From contig JBNKDD010000337.1 of the NCBI GenBank assembly GCA_050288085.1, forward strand, positions 1 through 5,796: 5,796 nt of DNA, read 5' to 3'. The stretch is from JBNKDD01 sp050288085. GTDB lineage: Bacteria; Chloroflexota; Anaerolineae; Aggregatilineales; UBA3940. Of the stretch, positions 1 to 5,181 are shown in pieces. The position numbers and the translations under genes were made by a program. Below the pieces are notes generated by a model. It was not told the DNA's origin. It saw only the letters and a list, made by a program, of their open reading frames with translations, and ran no database searches. The stretch's first letter is position 1. The number at the start of each line of letters is the position of its first letter.

Positions 1-115
1 CAAGGTCATGATCGGCGGCGGGCAGATCGACGAGCAAATCCGCGAATACACGGGGGCCGATGCCTATGGACGTGATGCCATGGCAGCGGTCGCACTCGCA
101 AAAGACTGGGCATAG
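1..115 (+). CDS. Corrinoid (cobalamin-binding) protein, copy 1, 3' end only
   Basis: This is the C-terminal 37 codons of a gene that begins left of the window; the frame runs from base 2 to the TAG at 113-115. The peptide begins KVMIGGGQIDEQ and ends in AKDWA. It contains the GGG turn and the GADAYGRDA segment that close the Rossmann-like B12-binding domain of MtaC/MttC-type corrinoid proteins. All 37 residues are identical to residues 170-206 of the intact copy at 3079-3699; the DNA differs by only five third-position bases over 117 bp. The protein would carry a corrinoid that shuttles a methyl group between two methyltransferases in the cytoplasm. The UROD-family gene begins 11 bp after the stop, so the two are almost certainly co-transcribed. 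The N-terminal part and the cobalt-ligand motif cannot be seen. Confidence 0.9.
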   Translation, partial: KVMIGGGQIDEQIREYTGADAYGRDAMAAVALAKDWA

Positions 116-118
116 GAG
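2..118 (+). repeat. Direct repeat A, left copy (3' end of corrinoid gene)
   Basis: It matches 3586-3702 with five mismatches in 117 bp, all at third codon positions. Similarity runs through the stop codon and the GAG that completes the Shine-Dalgarno, then stops abruptly before the methyltransferase start. It reflects gene duplication of the corrinoid module without the following UROD gene being alike at DNA level. Confidence 0.9.
114..118 (+). promoter_or_regulatory. Shine-Dalgarno AGGAG embedded in the upstream stop codon
   Basis: AGGAG overlaps the TAG stop of corrinoid copy 1 and lies 8 nt before the ATG at 127. It supports that start and suggests translational coupling. The same TAGGAG arrangement recurs at 3697-3702. 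Confidence 0.75.
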
Positions 119-126
119 CGAGGCCA

Positions 127-1455
127 ATGTTTGTAAGACCTGATAATTGGAACGAACTATCTCCGCTTAAGCGTCGTGCACTGCGTCTGGATCACTGGCA
201 GAACCAGCCGGTTGAGTTTGTCAGCCCGGAAGCGGAAGCAAACTACAAGGAACGCATCGAGCGGCTAAGAAAAACCTATGACATGGAGCACCCAGATCGC
301 ATCATTGCTGATGTCGGTATGGGGGCCAGCGAGTTTGCCCTGCGCCGTAAAGGGATTATCGGCAAGGACATGCTCTACAACCATGAGAAGATGAGACAAC
401 CCCTCCTTGAATTCCATGAGGAATTCCAACCGGACCTGGCGGTTGGCATGCTGCCATATCCGGGCAAGGTTTTTGATATCCTGGACTTCAAAACCTATAT
501 CTGGGGTGGGCAAAAACTCTCTGACGATATGGTAATTCAGGCAGTTGAGGGTGAATACATGATGGGCAATGAATATGAAGATTTCATTGCCGATCCGACA
601 GCTTTCTGGCTGAAAACATATTTACCCCGCATCCTCGGTGAGTTAGGCCCGATGGCGATGCTGCCGGATTTCCCACGCATATCAGAAAATGTAGACATCA
701 TCAGCCTTGTGCTGCCGTTTGGTATGCCGCCCTTCCAGGAAATGCTGCGCAAGCTCATGGAAGCAGGCGATGAATTAATGAAGATGCTGCCGATTGTGGG
801 ACAGACAGGTGCCATGATCGCCGGTTCTGGATTCCCCAGCATGGCTATGAATATCGTCAAGACTCCCTTTGACTATCTTGGCGACACTCTGCGCGGCACC
901 AAGGGCATCCTGACGGATATGTTCCGTCGCCCGGATGAACTGCTGGCCGCTTGCGAAGCCTATGTGCCGATCCTGATCAAAACACTCGTCAGAGCCAATG
1001 ATCAGGCCGGTGCACCGACAGTGACTTACGTGCTGCATAAGGGTGCCGACGGCTTCATGTCGGATGAGCAGTTCCAGAAGTTCTACTGGCCCACCTGGAA
1101 AGCAGTAATGATGGGTCTGTACGAAGAAGGTATCACGAGCTATCTGTTCGTCGAAGGTTCTTATAACCACCGCCTGGAATATCTGGCCGAAATGCCGGAA
1201 AAGTCGCTGCTCTGCCACTTTGATCAGACGGATATGCGCCGAGTCAAAGAGGTCTTAAGCGATAAATTCACCATCGCCGGGAATGTCCCTGCCTCTCTGA
1301 TGAGCACCGGGACAGTAGATGGAGTCCGAGCCTATTGCGACCAGTTGGTTGAGTTATTTGAAGATGCACCCGGCTACATGATGTCCTTTGGGTGCAGCTT
1401 TGAAATGACCACCGACGAAAAACTCCGTGCTTACATGGACTCGGTGAAGAAGTGA
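127..1455 (+). CDS. UROD-fold corrinoid:acceptor methyltransferase-like protein A
   Basis: This 442-aa protein belongs to the uroporphyrinogen decarboxylase (URO-D) superfamily, TIM-barrel cytoplasmic proteins that include MtaA/MtbA and the CmuA methyltransferase domain. These move a methyl group from a methyl-corrinoid protein to coenzyme M or a folate. The basic N-terminal motif typical of true HemE is not visible, and the corrinoid gene just upstream argues for methyl transfer rather than haem synthesis. Visible blocks are TPFDYLGDTLRG (246-257), HKGADGFMS (304-312), FYWP (319-322), FVEGS (341-345), CHFDQTD (363-369), AGNVPASLM (384-392) and GYMMSFGCSFEM (416-427). H364 and C423 sit where MtaA-type enzymes place zinc ligands, but the usual HxC reads HFD. 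Compared with protein B (3708-4961) it has a basic N-terminal extension of about 25 residues; the Shine-Dalgarno at 114-118 supports this start. Substrate and methyl acceptor cannot be told from sequence. The family call is firm; the methyltransferase role is inferred. Confidence 0.85.
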   Translation: MFVRPDNWNELSPLKRRALRLDHWQNQPVEFVSPEAEANYKERIERLRKTYDMEHPDRIIADVGMGASEFALRRKGIIGKDMLYNHEKMRQPLLEFHEEFQPDLAVGMLPYPGKVFDILDFKTYIWGGQKLSDDMVIQAVEGEYMMGNEYEDFIADPTAFWLKTYLPRILGELGPMAMLPDFPRISENVDIISLVLPFGMPPFQEMLRKLMEAGDELMKMLPIVGQTGAMIAGSGFPSMAMNIVKTPFDYLGDTLRGTKGILTDMFRRPDELLAACEAYVPILIKTLVRANDQAGAPTVTYVLHKGADGFMSDEQFQKFYWPTWKAVMMGLYEEGITSYLFVEGSYNHRLEYLAEMPEKSLLCHFDQTDMRRVKEVLSDKFTIAGNVPASLMSTGTVDGVRAYCDQLVELFEDAPGYMMSFGCSFEMTTDEKLRAYMDSVKK

Positions 1456-1521
1456 TCTTGCCATCAACAATTCCGTGCGCCCGTCAGGTCGCACAAGAAC
1501 CTTCATATAAGGAGATTTATC

Positions 1522-2949
1522 ATGGCACAAGCACAAGCACTACCAGCTGAACAAGATCCGTCCGTAAAAAAGAAAGTTGCAATTGGTTTGTGGGCGACCT
1601 TTATCACCTACTTCGTTGGTATGTTCTTCATGAACTCTGTCAACATCGTCCAACCAATTCAGGTTGCCGACCTTAATGGTATGGCGCTGTTCTCCTGGAT
1701 CATTGCCCTGCCCGCACTCGGTGCAGCAGTCGCAACGCTGATGTTTGGCAAGCTGTCTGATATGTATGGACGGCGCGCAATTCTGTTCACCTCGTTAGGT
1801 TTGTTCCTGGCAGGCACTATTTTGTCTGCCATCAGCACATCAATGGCATTCGCGATTGCGGCCCGCGTTATCCTCATGCTTGGGCAGGGCGCTCTCGCTC
1901 CGCTGTGCTTCTCGGTCATCGGTGACCTGTTTGAACCGGCAGCTCGCGCAAGGTGGAGTGGTATGCTCAACCTGCCCGCTGGCATTGCCGCGACGATTGC
2001 CCCCACCCTCGGTGGCATGATCACGGAAAGCAGCATGGGCTGGCGTGGCCTGTTCTGGGTCATGGTTCCCTTAGTGCTGATTTCCGGCGGCCTGGTTGCG
2101 ACAGGCATTCCTGGTCGCAAAGAACAAATCCAGCAAAAAGTGGACTTCCTGGGCATCATCATCATGGTCATTGCCTCTGCGACCTTGATTATTGGTGTCT
2201 CCTGGCTGGGTGATCCAACCAGGCGGGCTATCGGTATCGGCCTGGTTGTGGTTTCTGTTCTCTCCTGGGCCGGTTTCATCGCCGTTGAAAACAAAGCTGA
2301 AGCACCCATCCTTGATCCGCAGGTGCTGTTTAACCGCACCTTCTTAACTGCCGCACTCTCTGGCTTTATGTCCTTCTTCGGGCTTCTGGGTGTGATGATC
2401 TACAGCCCAATTTTTGCTCAAGAAGTAATGAAAGTTAGCCCTACGGTCAGCGGTTCGATGCTCACGCCCTTCAGCATGTTGATGGCATTCATGGGCATCC
2501 CGGCAGGCTTCGTACTGGCTAAGACCAAGAAATACAAATGGATGTATATAACTGGCTACACCCTCCTGACCATTGTCATGGTCGTCATGTGGCAGTTCAC
2601 CGCGGACACGCCAATCTGGCTGTTTGTGTTGATAACGGCTCTGGTGGGTTTTGGTAACGGGGTTATGCCAACCATCAATACGTTGGTCGCGCAGTTTGCC
2701 GTTCCCAAGCGTTTGTTGGGTGTGGCCATCGGCGCGATCTTCTTTGTCGTCATGATGGGTATGGCAATCTCACCGGCCATTCTGGGCCTGGCCCAGAACG
2801 CTGCTCCCGACCTGGAAGCCGGTTTGAAATTGGTCTTCCTGGTTGGCGCAGTCGGCATGGCTATCTCATTGATTATGGTTATCACTATTCCCGAAGTCTC
2901 TATGGATGCGGAGGTTGAGGACAAACAAGCTCCGCCTGAGGTAGCATAA
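1522..2949 (+). CDS. MFS transporter, 14-TM DHA2-like
   Basis: This 475-aa inner-membrane protein of the major facilitator superfamily resembles the DHA2 (EmrB/QacA-type) proton antiporters. About 14 hydrophobic helices can be placed: near residues 20-42, 52-75, 86-106, 108-134, 147-168, 173-195, 207-228, 235-254, 272-298, 310-333, 339-358, 362-384, 398-422 and 433-456. MFS motif A (GKLSDMYGRRA, 76-86) lies between helices 2 and 3. An antiporter motif C-like APTLGG (160-165) is in helix 5, followed by the WRGLFWV signature (174-180). The C-terminus is a short charged cytoplasmic tail. The start is supported by AAGGAG at 1509-1514, 7 nt before the ATG. It lies 66 bp after methyltransferase A and 129 bp before corrinoid copy 2, so it may be read with the first unit. 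DHA2 proteins are mostly exporters; here it could export a demethylated product or toxic compound, or move a methylated substrate. The substrate is unknown. Confidence 0.9.
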   Translation: MAQAQALPAEQDPSVKKKVAIGLWATFITYFVGMFFMNSVNIVQPIQVADLNGMALFSWIIALPALGAAVATLMFGKLSDMYGRRAILFTSLGLFLAGTILSAISTSMAFAIAARVILMLGQGALAPLCFSVIGDLFEPAARARWSGMLNLPAGIAATIAPTLGGMITESSMGWRGLFWVMVPLVLISGGLVATGIPGRKEQIQQKVDFLGIIIMVIASATLIIGVSWLGDPTRRAIGIGLVVVSVLSWAGFIAVENKAEAPILDPQVLFNRTFLTAALSGFMSFFGLLGVMIYSPIFAQEVMKVSPTVSGSMLTPFSMLMAFMGIPAGFVLAKTKKYKWMYITGYTLLTIVMVVMWQFTADTPIWLFVLITALVGFGNGVMPTINTLVAQFAVPKRLLGVAIGAIFFVVMMGMAISPAILGLAQNAAPDLEAGLKLVFLVGAVGMAISLIMVITIPEVSMDAEVEDKQAPPEVA

Positions 2950-2964
2950 CTAGCAGGACATTTC

Positions 2965-3026
2965 AGGGTGTGGGGGCTGCTTAATACATCTCTCGGATGA
3001 GGTAGCAGCAAGCGGCTCCCACCCCT
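2965..3026 (+). promoter_or_regulatory. Long imperfect hairpin in the leader of corrinoid copy 2
   Basis: Arms 2965-2982 and 3010-3026 pair over 17 base pairs, with one bulged T at 2969 and two G-U pairs (2975-3017 and 2978-3014). The core arms are GTGGGGGCTGCTT and AAGCGGCTCCCAC. The 27-nt loop contains a small inner stem, CATC (2987-2990) with GATG (2996-2999). No T-run follows on either strand, so it is not a standard intrinsic terminator. It lies between the transporter and the corrinoid gene, 52 bp before the ATG. It could be an RNA processing or stabilising element, an attenuator or a protein-binding site. The pairing is directly visible; the function is not. Confidence 0.5.
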
Positions 3027-3066
3027 CGCGATTGACGAATGAGTTAGCGTTCATCAAATCTGACCT

Positions 3067-3072
3067 AAGGAG
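3067..3072 (+). promoter_or_regulatory. Shine-Dalgarno AAGGAG for corrinoid copy 2
   Basis: AAGGAG lies 6 nt before the ATG at 3079 and fixes that start. It is a stronger site than the AGAGGA in front of copy 3. Confidence 0.75.
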
Positions 3073-3078
3073 TAAAAC

Positions 3079-3699
3079 ATGACCCAAAAACTAATTGACG
3101 CCATCACCGAGATGCGCGAAGACGATGCCTTGAAGATCACCAATGAACTACTTGACGGCGGCTCCGAACCGGTTGCGGTGCTCGATGCCTGTCGTCAGGC
3201 CATGGATGTGATCGGCAAGCGCTTCGAGACCGGTGAGAGCTTCATCCCTGAACTGATCCTCGCGGGTGAGATGATGACCGCCATCACCGAGGTACTCAAG
3301 CCTCGCATGGCACAGCAAGAAAACGGCAAGAAGCTGGGTAAGTTCGTCCTGGGCACGGTCCAGGGTGATATTCATGATATCGCCAAAGACATTGTCGGCT
3401 TCATGCTGGAACTGAACGGCTTTGAGGTGATCGACCTGGGCGTGGACGTCCCCCCCGCGAAGTTCGTTGAGGCCGTTAAGGAAAGTGGTGCAAAAATTGT
3501 CGGGTTGAGCGGCTTCCTGACCCTGGCCTTTGACCCGATGAAAGACACCGTCGAAGCCCTGAAAGCTGCCGGATTGAATGATGTTAAGGTCATGATCGGC
3601 GGCGGGCAGATCGACGAGCAAATCCGCGAATACACCGGGGCTGATGCCTATGGCCGTGATGCCATGGCAGCGGTCGCTCTTGCAAAAGACTGGGCATAG
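3079..3699 (+). CDS. Corrinoid (cobalamin-binding) methyl-carrier protein, copy 2, intact
   Basis: This 206-aa protein has the usual length and two-domain layout of MtaC/MtbC/MttC-type corrinoid proteins. An N-terminal helical B12-binding_2 cap spans about residues 1-85 and includes the VLDACRQAMDVIGKRFE and FIPELILAGEMM segments. A C-terminal Rossmann-like B12-binding domain spans about 88-206. The cobalt-ligand motif is D97-I-H99-D-I-A102; H99 is the expected lower axial ligand. The last position is Ala where the family usually has Gly (DxHxxG). The next motif reads GLSGFLT (142-148), with Phe in place of Leu in SxL, and GGG (174-176) is present. It acts in the cytoplasm, taking a methyl group from a substrate methyltransferase and donating it to an acceptor methyltransferase. 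The UROD-family gene starts 8 bp downstream with its Shine-Dalgarno overlapping this stop codon. Its 3' end matches copy 1 and its 5' half matches copy 3. Confidence 0.93.
   Translation: MTQKLIDAITEMREDDALKITNELLDGGSEPVAVLDACRQAMDVIGKRFETGESFIPELILAGEMMTAITEVLKPRMAQQENGKKLGKFVLGTVQGDIHDIAKDIVGFMLELNGFEVIDLGVDVPPAKFVEAVKESGAKIVGLSGFLTLAFDPMKDTVEALKAAGLNDVKVMIGGGQIDEQIREYTGADAYGRDAMAAVALAKDWA
3085..3365 (+). repeat. Direct repeat B, left copy (5' half of corrinoid gene)
   Basis: It pairs with 5188-5468 at about 97% identity by hand count (9 mismatches, mostly synonymous). Similarity begins in codon 3 and high identity ends at the glycine codon before the DxHxxA motif. Confidence 0.88.
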
Positions 3700-3702
3700 G
3701 AG
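3586..3702 (+). repeat. Direct repeat A, right copy
   Basis: This is the partner of 2-118, covering the last 38 codons (including the stop) of corrinoid copy 2 plus three bases. The corresponding part of copy 3 (about 5680-5796) is far more diverged. Confidence 0.9.
3698..3702 (+). promoter_or_regulatory. Shine-Dalgarno AGGAG embedded in the upstream stop codon
   Basis: AGGAG overlaps the TAG at 3697-3699 and lies 5 nt before the ATG at 3708. It supports that start and translational coupling of corrinoid copy 2 to methyltransferase B. Confidence 0.78.
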
Positions 3703-3707
3703 AAAAA

Positions 3708-4961
3708 ATGTCTGCAGAATTTGTACCTTCTCCTGAGTTTCTAGCACGCAATCAGCGTGTCATGGATGCCATCGAATTAAAGCAGCCTGACCGGATACCT
3801 CTGATTATGGGGTTGGGATATTACCTGGCTGAGATGGGCGGCGTCGCCAAACAGACCCTGTATGAAGATTTTGAAAAAAACCAGGAATTACTTGAAAAAG
3901 CAGCTCAGCTATACGAGCCTGATATGTTATTTGGTGCGTGGCACTCGCCAGGGCCGAGCAAGGCAGTTGGCGACCGCATGACTAAGTGGCCTGGCTATGG
4001 TCTCGACGAAAATGGCTCCTTCCAGTTCAATGAACAGGAATTCATGAAAGCGGAAGATTACGACGATTTCCTGGAGAATCTTGGAGATTGGGCCATCCGC
4101 GTTTACACACCACGCGTATTTGAAAAATGCGAAGGGCTGGCAATGCTGCCCCCCCTGGGGATGTTCCTGTATGGTTACTACAACACCCTGAATTATCCTG
4201 TGCTGGCCGCCCCACCTGTTGTTGAAGCATTTAAAGCGCTTCACCAAGCCGCCGAAGAGCAGCTAAAGTGGCTGGGTGAGTCAATGGAATCAGGCCAGCG
4301 ACTGGCGGCGATGGGTTTCCCACCCTTCACCATGTTAGCCAACTTATGTGAAGCACCCTTTGACTTCATGTCAGATACCCTGCGTGGTATGCGCGGCATC
4401 TTCCTGGACATGCTAAGAATCCCTGACAAGCTGCTGGCCGCAGAAGAAAAGGTCGCACGCTTTCAGATCGATCACATCATTAATTCCGTGAAGGTGAATA
4501 ATATTCCCTTTGCGTTCATCCCGCTGCACCGTGGCTCTGATGGCTTCATGTCACTGGCCCAGTTTGAAAAATTCTACTGGCCGCAATTGAGAGACATGAT
4601 GCTGCAACTCATTGATGAAGGCATTACACCCTGGGTTTATTATGAAGGCACCTGGGACGAGCGTCTGAAATATCTGGCGGAACTGCCCAAAGGTAAATCA
4701 GTCGGTATGTTCCAGGACAGTGACATTTTCAAAGTGAAAGAAGTCGTTGGTGACACCCTGTGCATCCTGGGTGGCATGCCGATCCCAATGCTCAAGAATG
4801 GCACACCTGAATCTATACGAGAATACACCTGCAAAGTTTGCCAGGAAGTTGGCAAAGATGGCGGCTTTATTATGAGCACCAGTGTGTTGGAGTTGGAAGG
4901 CTGTAACCCAGAGCTGATTAAAGCCTGGACGGATGCCACCAAAGAATTCGGCACCTATTAA
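3708..4961 (+). CDS. UROD-fold corrinoid:acceptor methyltransferase-like protein B
   Basis: This 417-aa URO-D superfamily protein is a distant paralogue of the protein at 127-1455. Shared blocks are APFDFMSDTLRGMRG (216-230), HRGSDGFMS (274-282), FYWP (289-292), YYEG (311-314), KYLAELP (321-327) and VKEV (343-346). It lacks the HemE N-terminal signature, and its position 8 bp after a corrinoid protein gene implies methyl transfer to or from that corrinoid. The expected role is cytoplasmic transfer from methyl-corrinoid to a thiol or folate acceptor. Where protein A has H364, D366 and C423, this protein has M334, Q336 and V393, so a zinc site of the MtaA type appears absent. Several other cysteines occur near the C-terminus (C352, C375, C378, C399), but not at the aligned place. 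It could therefore use another metal geometry, another acceptor, or play a binding rather than catalytic role. A probable terminator follows 23 bp after the stop. The family is certain, the substrate unknown. Confidence 0.87.
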   Translation: MSAEFVPSPEFLARNQRVMDAIELKQPDRIPLIMGLGYYLAEMGGVAKQTLYEDFEKNQELLEKAAQLYEPDMLFGAWHSPGPSKAVGDRMTKWPGYGLDENGSFQFNEQEFMKAEDYDDFLENLGDWAIRVYTPRVFEKCEGLAMLPPLGMFLYGYYNTLNYPVLAAPPVVEAFKALHQAAEEQLKWLGESMESGQRLAAMGFPPFTMLANLCEAPFDFMSDTLRGMRGIFLDMLRIPDKLLAAEEKVARFQIDHIINSVKVNNIPFAFIPLHRGSDGFMSLAQFEKFYWPQLRDMMLQLIDEGITPWVYYEGTWDERLKYLAELPKGKSVGMFQDSDIFKVKEVVGDTLCILGGMPIPMLKNGTPESIREYTCKVCQEVGKDGGFIMSTSVLELEGCNPELIKAWTDATKEFGTY

Positions 4962-4984
4962 GAGCGTAATTCAAAGGACTAAGT

Positions 4985-5016
4985 GGGGTACATCCAAAGG
5001 TCGGCTGTACCCCTTT
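4985..5016 (+). terminator. Probable intrinsic terminator after methyltransferase B
   Basis: A perfect 8-bp stem, GGGGTACA (4985-4992) with TGTACCCC (5006-5013), encloses a 13-nt loop and is followed by TTT. It begins 23 bp after the stop codon of the UROD-family gene. The T-run is short, so termination may be partial or factor-assisted. It would separate the corrinoid 2-methyltransferase B unit from copy 3. Confidence 0.5.
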
Positions 5017-5040
5017 AATGAATGCTCGCAAACCAATAAA

Positions 5041-5097
5041 TAAGGAGGCACTATCGACAACAAGAACAACAAAGAGAGTTTCCATCCATATAGATGA
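5041..5097 (+). other. Orphan Shine-Dalgarno with a short frame lacking ATG
   Basis: TAAGGAGG (5041-5048) is the strongest Shine-Dalgarno-like sequence in the window, yet no ATG, GTG or TTG follows at normal spacing. Four bases later, ATC at 5053 opens a 14-codon frame reading (I/M)DNKNNKESFHPYR and ending at TGA 5095-5097. This frame is in phase with the corrinoid start at 5182. One base change (ATC from ATG) would explain a lost start codon. It may be a decayed leader peptide, the remnant of a deleted gene, or chance. The rest of the 220-bp gap (4962-5181) shows only the terminator hairpin upstream and no promoter that I can defend. Confidence 0.3.
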
Positions 5098-5168
5098 AGT
5101 GGCCCTGACAACCCGGTTCAGAGCAGGTTGCCAAAGCCACATCACAAAAGAACCCAAAGTGAGTATAC

Positions 5169-5174
5169 AGAGGA
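5169..5174 (+). promoter_or_regulatory. Shine-Dalgarno AGAGGA for corrinoid copy 3
   Basis: AGAGGA lies 7 nt before the ATG at 5182. With the homology to copy 2 beginning right at that ATG, it decides the start at 5182 rather than the in-frame TTG at 5128, which would add 18 unrelated residues. Confidence 0.6.
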
Positions 5175-5181
5175 CAAATCC

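Noticed and set aside
127..1455. HemE (haem-pathway uroporphyrinogen decarboxylase)
   Set aside because: The HemE N-terminal signature is absent, the protein is longer than HemE, and the neighbours are corrinoid proteins rather than haem genes.
1475..1494. Short hairpin GTGCG/CGCAC between methyltransferase A and the transporter
   Set aside because: It has only five base pairs and no T-run; such stems arise often by chance.
1659..2339. Long open frame on the minus strand across the transporter gene
   Set aside because: It lies wholly inside a well-supported MFS gene, has no Shine-Dalgarno or recognisable domain, and its composition mirrors the sense codons. It is a shadow.
3032..3059. Promoter-like TTGACG with TCAAAT 16 bp downstream
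   Set aside because: The -10 matches only four of six positions, and the transcript would start next to the Shine-Dalgarno. Too weak to call.
2950..3078. Possible cobalamin riboswitch in front of corrinoid copy 2
   Set aside because: The gap is only 129 bp and I see no B12-box-like sequence or the expected multi-arm layout, only one hairpin.
3148..3747. 199-codon minus-strand frame over corrinoid copy 2, with a similar one over copy 3 at 5194-5421
   Set aside because: Their resemblance to each other only reflects the duplicated sense gene; no independent coding signal is seen.
5111..5154. tRNA-like GGTTC motif and a distant GAACC in the gap before copy 3
   Set aside because: No acceptor stem, anticodon arm or cloverleaf can be drawn; the five-base match is likely chance.
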